A stretch of 64,000 bases of DNA. Source: Providencia hangzhouensis (GTDB lineage: Bacteria; Pseudomonadota; Gammaproteobacteria; Enterobacterales; Enterobacteriaceae). The stretch covers positions 434,001 to 498,000 of the forward strand of contig NZ_CP135052.1 of the NCBI RefSeq assembly GCF_029193595.2, written 5' to 3'. Under the pieces are notes generated by a model. That model saw only the letters and a program-made list of their open reading frames with translations. It ran no database searches and was not told the origin of the DNA. Shown here one piece after another: positions 47,486 to 56,900 of this stretch (positions within the stretch are counted from its first letter, which is position 1; each line of letters begins with the position of its first letter). Both the position numbers and the translations under genes were made by a program.

Positions 47486-49471
47486 TTAGCTTAGGCTAAT
47501 TTTAGGGATGATAATTTTATTATGGTGTTGTGGCGAATTAATGTGTTTAGCATGACCCGGTGATAATGCAATATGCTTCGTAAAAAATGAGGTTAGTCCT
47601 AAGTCGTGAGTAGAAAAGAAAATAATTGATTCATCTAATTCAAACTCTTGCTTCATTAATTGTAAGAATGAGAGTGCATCAGAGGTCGCCATAAATGATG
47701 TCGATTCGTCTAAGAATATCATTTCAGGTTGTTTTATCAGAGTCAGTGCGAGCTGTAACTTTTGTTTTTCCCCTGTAGATGCGGCGATATCGGTGATGAG
47801 TGTATCGTCTAAGGTTTCCTTACTAATCAGTAAGGATGGGCAACATAATTTGGTAAGGTGAACAATTGTATTGTTATCGAATACACCATAGAAATTAAAA
47901 TTATCACGAATGCTGCCATGAATAAATGTTGAAATACCATTATGGTAGGCAATTTTTTCTGTTAAAAAGCATTGGGAAATTTCATCGATACCAATACCAT
48001 TGATTGTAATATCCCCTGATGAGTATTCTGAAATCCCACATAATGCTTTCATTAGTGATGTCTTTCCTACGCCTGAAATACCAGTAATACCAATAACATC
48101 GCCGGGTTTGGCTTCAACATCAAGCTGATTAATAATGGTTTTACCATTAATGCTAACGCTAAGATTTTTTGCACTAAAATGTTTTATTGAATCTGTTGTT
48201 ATACCATCTGCTTTGAAATGGATAAGTGGGTTGTTTTTTAACTGATCAATACTGGATTTGATATGAAATAGATGTGTTTTCACCATAAATAAGCGATTAA
48301 TGGCACTTGTAATTGCACCAGAAAGTCGACTATTAATGATCATCACGGCGATAACAGAAGCCAAGCTTAGACTGCCTTCACCAATAGCCAAATAGCTAGC
48401 TACGTACATTACTATCATAGATAAAAACGTATTTACTTTGATAATTTCCATCCAATGGTGATTGGCCTCATTTAGTTTTAATTTTATTTTTTCATCTTCA
48501 TTAGTTTTTATACTGATGTACTGTTTAAAATGGTTATCTCTGGCAAAACAAAGCTCATGTTTTTTTTGTTCCAATGAGTAGTACATGGCTGATTTTTCAT
48601 AGTTTAAGGTATTCGCTCGGAGCATATTTTTATAGGAAAGAAAGCGGATGTGTAGGCATAAAAAGATAAGCCCAGCGTAATAGCTCAATAGCAATAATGA
48701 ATAAAAACCTAACATACCAAAAATGCAAAATGAAAATAAAATGGCTAACCCGACATCATAAATAATTTGAGGCTTAATTTCCCAAACTTGTAAGATTGAT
48801 GCTTCTGCTGTTCTCACTTTAATTGAGGCACTTTTACAACTAGATTGTTTTAATAAATTAATAAAATAGCGATTAAAAGTACTGATGTTAAGCTTTATTT
48901 TTTTTGTGTTCTGTTCATGAATAATGTGTTTAATAAAAAACTCTAAGCCAATAACGACAATGAAAATAAAACTAATATATAAAAGTGAGCTTATAGATTC
49001 ACTATAAACTAAGCGGGAGTTAAAAAGATTTGAATATAAAGGTAATAATAGTGCGAATACAATTAAAGGTAATGACAATAAGCTAGATTTTGGTGTTAAC
49101 TTAATCAGTGATTTATATATGCTCTCTTCATTGAGTGTGTTTTCACTTGCAGAAAATGAAAACAAATGTTTATTTTCAATTAGTTGTTGTGTTATTGCTA
49201 TGTCGGTTGTTAGATTGGTTAGCTGGCCTCTATGATTTTTGATGATAATATATTTCCCATCTGCTATCTCCATAATAAAGAGAGCAGGTAGCTTTTTTTC
49301 ATTAAAATCTGAAATAGAAGTGTATTGATAAGTGAAAAAATCATTATTAATAAATTCATTTATATTATTTAAGATATATTTATTATCATAAGAGAGTGCT
49401 GGAGAGGAAAATGGTTCTCCTAATATCTTAAAGTATTGATTAATAACATCATGGAAACTACTTTCTTTCAT
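47486..49471 (-). CDS. type I secretion ABC exporter, SiiF-like
   Basis: 661 residues. Inner-membrane ATPase of the exporter predicted to secrete the giant adhesin. The N-terminal ~140 residues have a C39-peptidase-like fold position but no catalytic Cys/His pair, the usual degenerate domain of adhesin exporters; about six transmembrane helices follow; NBD with Walker A GITGISGVGKTSLMKAL at about 461, signature at about 565, Walker B MIFLDEST, H-loop FFSTHD. The signature reads ASTGEKQ in place of LSGGQ. ATG at 49471 is used; a GTG at 49480 is possible. Overlaps the small gene before it by 14 bases. Last gene of the operon. Confidence 0.85.
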   Translation of the reverse strand: MKESSFHDVINQYFKILGEPFSSPALSYDNKYILNNINEFINNDFFTYQYTSISDFNEKKLPALFIMEIADGKYIIIKNHRGQLTNLTTDIAITQQLIENKHLFSFSASENTLNEESIYKSLIKLTPKSSLLSLPLIVFALLLPLYSNLFNSRLVYSESISSLLYISFIFIVVIGLEFFIKHIIHEQNTKKIKLNISTFNRYFINLLKQSSCKSASIKVRTAEASILQVWEIKPQIIYDVGLAILFSFCIFGMLGFYSLLLLSYYAGLIFLCLHIRFLSYKNMLRANTLNYEKSAMYYSLEQKKHELCFARDNHFKQYISIKTNEDEKIKLKLNEANHHWMEIIKVNTFLSMIVMYVASYLAIGEGSLSLASVIAVMIINSRLSGAITSAINRLFMVKTHLFHIKSSIDQLKNNPLIHFKADGITTDSIKHFSAKNLSVSINGKTIINQLDVEAKPGDVIGITGISGVGKTSLMKALCGISEYSSGDITINGIGIDEISQCFLTEKIAYHNGISTFIHGSIRDNFNFYGVFDNNTIVHLTKLCCPSLLISKETLDDTLITDIAASTGEKQKLQLALTLIKQPEMIFLDESTSFMATSDALSFLQLMKQEFELDESIIFFSTHDLGLTSFFTKHIALSPGHAKHINSPQHHNKIIIPKISLS

Positions 49472-49928
49472 TTTCTTCACTCTTTAGGAAGCAAGCGTTA
49501 ACCCCTTGATTATCCTCAATAGGTTTTAAGGCTTTAATGTGTACATTAGGCGTGTTTTTTTTAATTAATACCGTGTTATAGATGGTATAGGTCATTGCTG
49601 CGTCAAAAGATATGTTATTTCCATAACTGCAATAAACATCAATAGATTTAACCTTTTTATGATCAATTAGTTTTAAGGTGTCATGGCTAAACATTAACGA
49701 TGTCATGATGCCATTGCCATTGCCATTGCCATTTTTATTGTCATTATTACTATCGGTATTTATAGATGAAGACGCTTCAGTATTGTGGTTATCAATTCCT
49801 ATCAATGCCGCCTTGCCTTTATTTTTTTCAGCAGCCATTGTGCTTGATAACACATTAGCTAAGAGCACAGCCATAAGTAATGTCATGGTTGCAACAGCAG
49901 CAGATAATGCAGAAATAAAACCTAACAT
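49458..49928 (-). CDS. small membrane protein of unknown function in the secretion operon
   Basis: 156 residues, unrecognised. An N-terminal hydrophobic helix (residues 2-30, ISALSAAVATMTLLMAVLLA) anchors it in the inner membrane; a low-complexity linker follows (NTDSNNDNKNGNGNGNG), then a globular, probably periplasmic domain with two Cys (DVYCSYGNN and VNACFLKSEE). The linker is encoded partly by a four-copy hexanucleotide repeat. It lies between the membrane fusion protein gene (3 bases away) and the ABC gene (overlap), so it should be expressed with them. The Salmonella siiA-F set as I know it has no gene at this place. Confidence 0.75.
   Translation of the reverse strand: MLGFISALSAAVATMTLLMAVLLANVLSSTMAAEKNKGKAALIGIDNHNTEASSSINTDSNNDNKNGNGNGNGIMTSLMFSHDTLKLIDHKKVKSIDVYCSYGNNISFDAAMTYTIYNTVLIKKNTPNVHIKALKPIEDNQGVNACFLKSEENERK
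49710..49733. repeat. hexanucleotide microsatellite (GCCATT)x4
   Basis: Four perfect copies of GCCATT on the + strand, coding for alternating Asn-Gly on the minus strand in the linker of the small membrane protein. Slippage would change linker length in steps of two residues without shifting frame. Confidence 0.9.
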
Positions 49929-49931
49929 AAG

Positions 49932-51182
49932 TCACCAAACGTTAAATGTAATGTTATCGCTAATTAATGCGGTTAAATAATGAAGTACTGAAATCTCTTT
50001 ACTAGAGATATAGAGCATCACTGGCAAACCGTCATGTTCTGGAAGGAGCTCCGTATTTTGTTCTGGTGTAATTTGTACTGAATAATAGCGTTCTTGGCTG
50101 TTCCGCTCCCTGTCACTAAAGGAATCAGCGCTGATTTTTGTAACTTTCCCGTTAATGATTTTTTTAAACCCAGGGGAGTTCACCACAATTTTGGCTGGTA
50201 GCTGTGGCGCTATAAAAGGGCGATACTTCGCTAATATTTTACCTTCAATAACCCGCGTACTTTGCTGTTTTTTAATCACCATCACTAAATTTGAGGCTTC
50301 AACATACGAACCTTTCTCTAAATCTTTTTCGATACTTAATACAATCCCGTCAGCTGGTGATAACACACTATTCGCTCTTATTTTATTGCGCAGTAATTCC
50401 ATCTGACCACTGTTTTCTAATTTCTCTTTTTTTAGTCGATTAAGTAGAGTTTCATTTTCTTGTATTTCCCCGATAAGTCGTGCGGTATACTTCTTTTCTT
50501 GCAGTGAGATTTCTCGCAATAACCCTTGAGCATTTAATTCACCTGACGCTATTAGCGCGGTGGTGCGGCTGATTTCAGCATTATTATTGAGTTTTTCAAT
50601 TTCAGGAGCTCTTGCATTTTTTAATAATAAGTCTTTCTTTTTCAGTATGTTAATTTGATTTTCTAGTTCGCTAGACTCTTTAATTTGTGAGATATATTTA
50701 TCTCGTAAATTACTTATCTCCATGCGTAAGAGAATATGACCATAGAGTTCTCTATAGGCACTTAAAGTTTTACTTTGTAAGCCCTTTGCAAAGAAAAAAT
50801 ATTCAGATTCCGTATTTATGCTTCCATCAAGGATTTTATTTAACAGTTTTTTGTTTTCTTCTAATTCATTGATGCGTTCATTAGCAAAAGTAACGAGGCC
50901 GGATAAGGTTTTTTCTTGATGAAAGACATCTAAATTAGTATAGGAAAATAAAACTTGGTCTTTTTCTACCTTATCACCAGTTTTAATAGCGAACTGATTA
51001 ATAAATCCAGAAGCCGGGCTCACTATTTCTAGTCGATTGGAGACTCCTGAGATAATCCCCTCTCCTGGAGAGGATATTTCTATTTTAGCTAATATAATAT
51101 AACCGATAAATAATGACGTGATACCTAGAAATATTTTTAATTTTTTAGGTGCCCGGTTCAGTTTATTTAGATAACGTTTCAA
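49932..51182 (-). CDS. type I secretion membrane fusion protein, SiiD/HlyD-like
   Basis: 416 residues. Periplasmic adaptor joining the ABC exporter to the TolC-like protein: short cytoplasmic N-terminus, one transmembrane helix (about 17-33), lipoyl half (IVSPASGFINQFAIKTGDKV), a long coiled coil (about 95-265), second lipoyl half (SPADGIVLSIEKDLEKGSYV), then beta-barrel parts. It starts at a TTG with AGGGAAG about ten bases upstream; no ATG occurs before the coiled coil, so the TTG is likely real. Overlaps the end of the TolC-like gene by 20 bases. Confidence 0.86.
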   Translation of the reverse strand: MKRYLNKLNRAPKKLKIFLGITSLFIGYIILAKIEISSPGEGIISGVSNRLEIVSPASGFINQFAIKTGDKVEKDQVLFSYTNLDVFHQEKTLSGLVTFANERINELEENKKLLNKILDGSINTESEYFFFAKGLQSKTLSAYRELYGHILLRMEISNLRDKYISQIKESSELENQINILKKKDLLLKNARAPEIEKLNNNAEISRTTALIASGELNAQGLLREISLQEKKYTARLIGEIQENETLLNRLKKEKLENSGQMELLRNKIRANSVLSPADGIVLSIEKDLEKGSYVEASNLVMVIKKQQSTRVIEGKILAKYRPFIAPQLPAKIVVNSPGFKKIINGKVTKISADSFSDRERNSQERYYSVQITPEQNTELLPEHDGLPVMLYISSKEISVLHYLTALISDNITFNVW

Positions 51183-52389
51183 TTTCAGCTAACTTCCCTG
51201 TTAATTGGATATATTCCATTTTGTTTTTCATATCAGCAATCATTAATTCAGCAATGCGCCTTTCCATTGTTAACATATCAAATAGTGTGTTCACCATTTC
51301 ATAGAAAGAAGATTGTGATATTTCATATTCCCTTTGTTGGCTTTTAATTATTGAGCGCATGGTCTTACGTTGTTCATGTAGCCCTATAAGTTCAGTCGAA
51401 TTTGAATTAGCGATTAATTTTAAATTTTTAATTTTAGCTGTGGATTCTTTATATTTATAATCAGCTTTTCCTTTTGTTGCTTCATACAGTTTCAGTTGAG
51501 ATTTTTCATTCAGAACTTTATCAAGGTCAAAGATATTTAATTTAACCTCCATTCCCATATAAGACTCGTTACGACTTCTAACTTGATCAATAAATCGTTC
51601 TTCGGCGATAAGATTAACATTTAAGAAGGGATTTTGTTGATAAGCATTTTCTTTCATTGCATCAGCTTGCATACGTAGCAAGTTATATTCGCTATTCTGT
51701 TGTGCATTTTCACTATCAATAATAGTTTCTTGTAATTTTTTTAATAGATTTTTTGGAACCGTTACACCTTTAGAAGGAAAGGTAATGCCTGATAAAAGCT
51801 CAATATTAGACTTATATTGCTCAATCTCTTTTTCTATATTTTGTAGCTCTGTTTCAATCCTCTGCATCAATAAAGAAGCTTGTTCAACATCACTGTATTT
51901 TGCTATGCCACTTTTATAGCGATGAGTAATAAGTTTGAAAATACTTTTAGCATTGCTATTTAAATCAGCTGTTGTTTTTGTTAGCTCATTGAGATAATAA
52001 ATACCAATTAAGTTGTTAGTTGTCGAGGTGTAAAGTTCTTCTTTTTCCTTGTTTAGTGAAAGTGCTGATATTTTTAATTTTAAATTTTTTTCATTAAACC
52101 GGTGACTTAACGTAGTGTCATAGATCAATGAACTGGCAGTAATATTACTGTTAGTGCTGCCATCATGGCTTTTTATTTTTCCTGAAGCGGATATTTTTGG
52201 TAGATAATAATAATCTGTTTGTTTTGCTCTGAGGTTTTCAGATTCTAATTCTAACGCTTTTATTTGAACTGGATTGGAGTTTTTTAATACTCGGCCAATA
52301 AATGTTTGGAAGTTTTCTACATCTTGATTGGCTAAGCTACAAGTTGGTAGTGATAATGTTAATAACAAACCTAAGGTGATAGGACGCAT
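51163..52389 (-). CDS. TolC-like outer-membrane secretion protein, SiiC-like
   Basis: 408 residues. Signal peptide to about residue 20 (LPTCSLA-NQD), then the outer-membrane efflux repeat pattern with long coiled coils (about 120-240 and 290-400), for example LITHRYKSGIAKYSDVEQAS, the motif typical of the family, and YEISQSSFYEMVNTLFDMLTM. Forms the channel through which the adhesin leaves. It is dedicated to the cluster, unlike the shared TolC. Starts 4 bases after the MotA-like gene. Confidence 0.85.
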   Translation of the reverse strand: MRPITLGLLLTLSLPTCSLANQDVENFQTFIGRVLKNSNPVQIKALELESENLRAKQTDYYYLPKISASGKIKSHDGSTNSNITASSLIYDTTLSHRFNEKNLKLKISALSLNKEKEELYTSTTNNLIGIYYLNELTKTTADLNSNAKSIFKLITHRYKSGIAKYSDVEQASLLMQRIETELQNIEKEIEQYKSNIELLSGITFPSKGVTVPKNLLKKLQETIIDSENAQQNSEYNLLRMQADAMKENAYQQNPFLNVNLIAEERFIDQVRSRNESYMGMEVKLNIFDLDKVLNEKSQLKLYEATKGKADYKYKESTAKIKNLKLIANSNSTELIGLHEQRKTMRSIIKSQQREYEISQSSFYEMVNTLFDMLTMERRIAELMIADMKNKMEYIQLTGKLAEIETLSK

Positions 52390-52393
52390 GTGC

Positions 52394-53260
52394 TTACTCC
52401 ATTGATAATAAAGTTAATAGTTTTTTTCTGCTCTCAATGGTATTTTCTTTTAGCCATTGTGTAGTTTGATCTATTTTTAATATTTCTTCTGAAATTTTTT
52501 CATTCTGATTGTTTTTGTTTATTTTTTCTTCTAATAAGTAGACGGCTAATTTTCTTTTCCAGTCATCGTCAGCTTCTTTTATTGATTGTAAAACCTCTAA
52601 GTGCTCTTGTGCTGTGGAGGATAAAGCCAGAAGATGTGAGGAAATATCAGTTGCTAGCTCATTGTTTTCGGTCACGGAAATCATTTTTTGCGCTATATTG
52701 ATATTCACTTTCTGTAATGTGTTCAGGGTTTCTTGAATATGATTAAGTTCTTCTGAGTAGTTTGCAGATTGTTGTTGAGTTTTTTTATTTTCTTTTTGGT
52801 AAAAGAAATGAAAGAAATTCAAACTCACTAACAGTAAAACTGAAATAGAAACCCCAAGAATAGAGGTTAAGAATGCAAAGGACATTGAATTAAGTGCCAT
52901 TGAGATAGATGAGATCATGGCGTTCATTTTTTCTGAGACATCACCTTCTCCTCCAAGTGATGCTGATATTGCGGTGATCATCCCTGTTAATCCAATAAAT
53001 GTTCCTATTAATCCTAATGACACAGTAACGGATGCAGATAATTTCGTTTGGTTTGAGAGTAATGTATAGTTGCTTTTTTTATTTTTATTAAATAATCGAT
53101 GAAATAAAAATATAACTAAAGGATAAATATAAATCCCAATCATGGTGTAGCTGATTTCAGGGGCAAGTAATAGACATTGCTGAACCATTTCACGTACCGA
53201 TTGTAATAAAAAACAAGCGAGAAACGTTGCGGCATAAAAAAATAATCCAAGATAATACAT
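52394..53260 (-). CDS. MotA/ExbB-like proton-channel subunit, SiiB-like
   Basis: About 288 residues. Transmembrane helices near residues 6-22 and 37-56, then the MotA/ExbB channel core (SASVTVSLGLIGTFIGLTGM and SSISMALNSMSFAFLTSILG), then a cytoplasmic, coiled-coil tail of about 120 residues. In SPI-4, SiiA and SiiB form a proton channel that energises adhesin exposure. The ATG at 53260 follows the previous stop by one base; a GTG at 53311 with AAGGA upstream would extend it by 17 residues and overlap the previous gene by 50 bases. Either is possible. Confidence 0.78.
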   Translation of the reverse strand: MYYLGLFFYAATFLACFLLQSVREMVQQCLLLAPEISYTMIGIYIYPLVIFLFHRLFNKNKKSNYTLLSNQTKLSASVTVSLGLIGTFIGLTGMITAISASLGGEGDVSEKMNAMISSISMALNSMSFAFLTSILGVSISVLLLVSLNFFHFFYQKENKKTQQQSANYSEELNHIQETLNTLQKVNINIAQKMISVTENNELATDISSHLLALSSTAQEHLEVLQSIKEADDDWKRKLAVYLLEEKINKNNQNEKISEEILKIDQTTQWLKENTIESRKKLLTLLSME

Positions 53261-53261
53261 G

Positions 53262-53717
53262 TTATTTGTAATCCCAATAAATGCATGAGTTCCAACCTGG
53301 GCAATATTCACTTGTTCCTTGTTTTAGAACAATTTCTTTATTAATTCCCAGACTCTTAATTAGTGATGCCATATAAAGAAGGTTGTAGGTGTTTTTTTCT
53401 TTACTGTGGCTGATTTTATCATTGATGTAACCACTGATAATAACTTTATTACTTTTGTTTTTAACTATTTCTTGTTTGATTAAAGAGGTTTCATTGCTTG
53501 ATAAATGAATTCCACCTTTAAAATAAAGACGTTTATTTGGGATATCTATTTGTATTTTTTCAAATTTTAATTGTCCATAATTAATATGGGTTTCTGCAGT
53601 TTTCATTCCACTGAAAATAAACACCATAGAAACTAAAATAATTATACATAGTGTTCCACTTAACCCATCAACCATTGGGGCTAGTTCTTCATCAGAGTTA
53701 TCATCATTTTCTTCCAT
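53262..53717 (-). CDS. MotB/ExbD-like subunit, SiiA-like
   Basis: 151 residues with one transmembrane helix (about 19-38). Just before it is the motif APMVDGLSGTLCIIILVSM, where Asp17 corresponds to the proton-carrying Asp of MotB-type stators. A small periplasmic domain follows with an OmpA-like pattern (KVIISGYINDK, NTYNLLYMASLIKSLGI), which in MotB and SiiA binds peptidoglycan. First gene of the six-gene secretion operon. Identity rests on topology, the Asp and the neighbouring MotA-like gene. Confidence 0.75.
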   Translation of the reverse strand: MEENDDNSDEELAPMVDGLSGTLCIIILVSMVFIFSGMKTAETHINYGQLKFEKIQIDIPNKRLYFKGGIHLSSNETSLIKQEIVKNKSNKVIISGYINDKISHSKEKNTYNLLYMASLIKSLGINKEIVLKQGTSEYCPGWNSCIYWDYK

Positions 53718-53940
53718 ATCTAATTCTTTTATTTTAGAAACAATTTTATTAATTCAGGATTATATTATAATCGCTATTGAAATGAACTCACTGGAATTGG
53801 AGCTCAAAAAAAAAGATTGTCAGACCACATTATCTTAAATGACGTTTTATTTTTAATTAAATGGATATAATCGGTTTCATTAACGGCAGCTTATGGGTAT
53901 ATAGCTGATAACCCCATTTATTAATATAATGATATAGAAC
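53718..53940. promoter_or_regulatory. divergent promoter region, secretion operon and giant adhesin
   Basis: 223 bases between divergent genes. GATTATATTATAATC (53758-53772) is a palindrome that contains a TATAAT-like -10 on both strands. No regulator site is recognised. The adhesin start at 53941 has only a weak ribosome site. Confidence 0.5.
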
Positions 53941-56900
53941 ATGACAGATAAAACTATCACAGATAAATTAAAAAGCATAGAAATCCAAAAGTTTAAAGTT
54001 CAAGGGCTTGATTTAATTGTAACTAAGCCAGATGGTTCTATTGAGAACATTAAAAATGGGCTGTCTGAAGTTATTTTAGGAAATATGACATTATTGACTG
54101 AGCAGGGCGAGATTCTTTCACAAGATGAAATTCTATCATCAATAACATTAAATGTCGGTGCTGATGCTATTTATATCAAAGAGCAATTGACGAGTGACAT
54201 CATTGAATATACGGATAGCCAAGCCTCAAAAAAGAATAATGAGCAAATTGAAGGTGAGGAACAGCAATATGATAACCGACAAGACGATGAACAAAGTTTC
54301 AGTGAAAAACTGGCGGAGTTAAATCAAAAAAACCAACAATTAGAAAAGGCGCTTCAGACCTTGTCTTCTGAGAAAGATGAAAAAGAGGTATTACTAAGTT
54401 CGTCATTAACAAAGCTCACAGAAGCGAAAAACCAGCTAAATCAAAAAAATAAAGCAGAGAAAGCACAAGTCGAAGACAGCAACTTAACCTTTCCTTCACC
54501 ATCTGCACCCGTTGTTATGCCAATAAGTTCTTCATCACCCTCTCAGACTGCAAATAAACCATTAGCACCTTCCCAGATAGCTAAACCTATAACACAGGTT
54601 TTTATTCAAGGAAAATTAAGCGAAGAATCCGACTCAGGGAAAAGGGGGGATAATATTACGAATATTAATACACCAATATTTACTGGGGTTATCTCTCCTG
54701 ATAGTCAGGGTTATCTAACGATTAATGATAACAAATATTCGGTCACAGTGGATAAAGATGGAAAGTGGTCATTAAAAATCACTGAGCCGTTAGAAGATAA
54801 AGTATATGAATATTCATTAGTTGCTTTTTCCGGTGAAGGTAAGCCTGTGACGGTGAATGGCCAATTTGAAGTCGACACTCAGCTTGATAATCTCTCTGTT
54901 AGCCTTGATGGGCATTCGGATACCGAAACGTCGGCGGAGAGACTAACTAACAAGCAAGTTCCTACTTTTATAGGGAAAGCTGAAGCTGGTAGTACGGTAA
55001 CGCTAACGATTGCAGGACAAACATTATCGGCAATTGCTGATGATAAAGGTACGTGGCGAATAACAGTCGAGAAACCATTGGCCGATGGAGTATCAAACTT
55101 CCAAATCACTGCCGTGGATCCTGCTGGTAACCAAAAAATCATCACTGAGAGCGTTACTATCAAAACATCAAAACCAGATGCTAGTGTACTGCTTGATAAC
55201 TCAACGGTTTTTTTGACCAGCAAAGTAAAGCCAACGCTTACGGGAAAAACAGATTCGAATTCCAATGTCATCGTTAAGGTAGCTGGAAAAGAGTACTTCA
55301 CTAAGGCGAATGAACAGGGTGATTGGTCACTCACTATTAGTGATAACTTAGCTGATGGCTCACATATATTAAATGTTAAGGTAACAGATAGCGTAGGAAA
55401 TCAGGGTGTTTTTATCCAAAGCCTGATAGTCGACACGACACTACCGGCTGCGACCGCGACGCTCACCGAAAGCAGCGATTCCGGCGCCAAAGGGGACAAT
55501 CTTACGCAACACCAAGCAGTCACTTTGGAAGGGATAACCAAACCGCAATCGGCGGTGGTGATCCAGTTTGCGGGGCAGGAGTACAGCACCCTTGCCGATA
55601 AAGACGGGCAGTGGCAAGTGGCATTACCCGCAGTCAATCAAGACGGTGAGTATGATTATCAAGTGAGTGTGACCGATACCGTCGGAAATATCGGGATGTC
55701 CAAGGGGCAATTCACTGTGGATACTCAGGTGGATAGCCTAGCGGTCCACCTTGATACACTGTCTGATAGTGGCAAGGTTGGCGACCATATCACTCAAGAG
55801 TCGCGTCCGCATTTTTCAGGCAAGGCGGAAGCGGGGAGCCGTGTCGAGTTGACGATTGACGGGCAACACGTGGTCACGACAGCGGATAGCCATGGGGCTT
55901 GGTCGGTGGTGACACAAAATGTATTCGCCGACGGCACCTATGATTATACGGTGAAAGCCACGGATATGGCAGGCAATAGCACCGTGGTTACAGAGTCCGT
56001 GCAGATAAAAACCACATTGCAACCGACGACGTTACAACTCAATAACCAGTCTGATTTGATGACTAACCAACCGCTCCCGACATTATCTGGGCAATCCGAG
56101 CCCCACGCGACGATACAGGTTTCACTGAGTGGGGAAATTTACTCAACGGTGGCCGATGCACAGGGCGCTTGGTCGATTATGGTCACCTCGCCGCTCGCGT
56201 CGGGAAGCCACTCGCTCAAGGTGCAGGTCACCGATATTGCTGGAAATAGCGAGAAAATCAGCGAGACGGTATGGGTCGACACGACGCTACCGGCTGCGAC
56301 TGCGAAGCTCACCGAAAGCAGCGATTCCGGCGCCAAAGGGGACAATCTTACGCAACACCAAGCAGTCACTTTGGAAGGGATAACCAAACCGCAATCGGCG
56401 GTAGTGATCCAGTTTGCGGGGCAGGAGTACAGCACCCTTGCCGATAAAGACGGGCAGTGGCAAGTGGCATTACCCGCAGTAAGTCAAGACGGTGAGTATG
56501 ATTATCAAGTGAGTGTGACCGATACTGTCGGAAATATCGGGACGTCCACCGGGCAGTTTATTGTCGATACTCAGGTGGATAGCCTATCGGTCCACCTTGA
56601 TACACTGTCTGATAGTGGCAAGGTTGGCGACCATATCACTCAAGAGTCGCGTCCGCATTTTTCAGGTAAGGCGGAAGCGGGGAGCCGTGTCGAGTTGACG
56701 ATTGGCGGGCAACACGTGGTCACGACAGCGGATAGCCATGGGGATTGGTCGGTGGTGACACAAAATGTACTCGCCGACGGCACCTATGATTATGCAGTCA
56801 AAGCCACGGATGTGGCAGGTAATAGCACCGTGGTTACAGAGTCCGTGCAGATAAAAACCACATTGCAATCCACGACGTTACAACTTAATAACCAGTCTGA

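Noticed and set aside
52394-53717. MotA/MotB-like pair as part of a Zorya-type defence system
   Set aside because: Zorya needs ZorC/ZorD or ZorE partners; here the pair leads a type I secretion operon next to a giant adhesin, which fits SiiA/SiiB.
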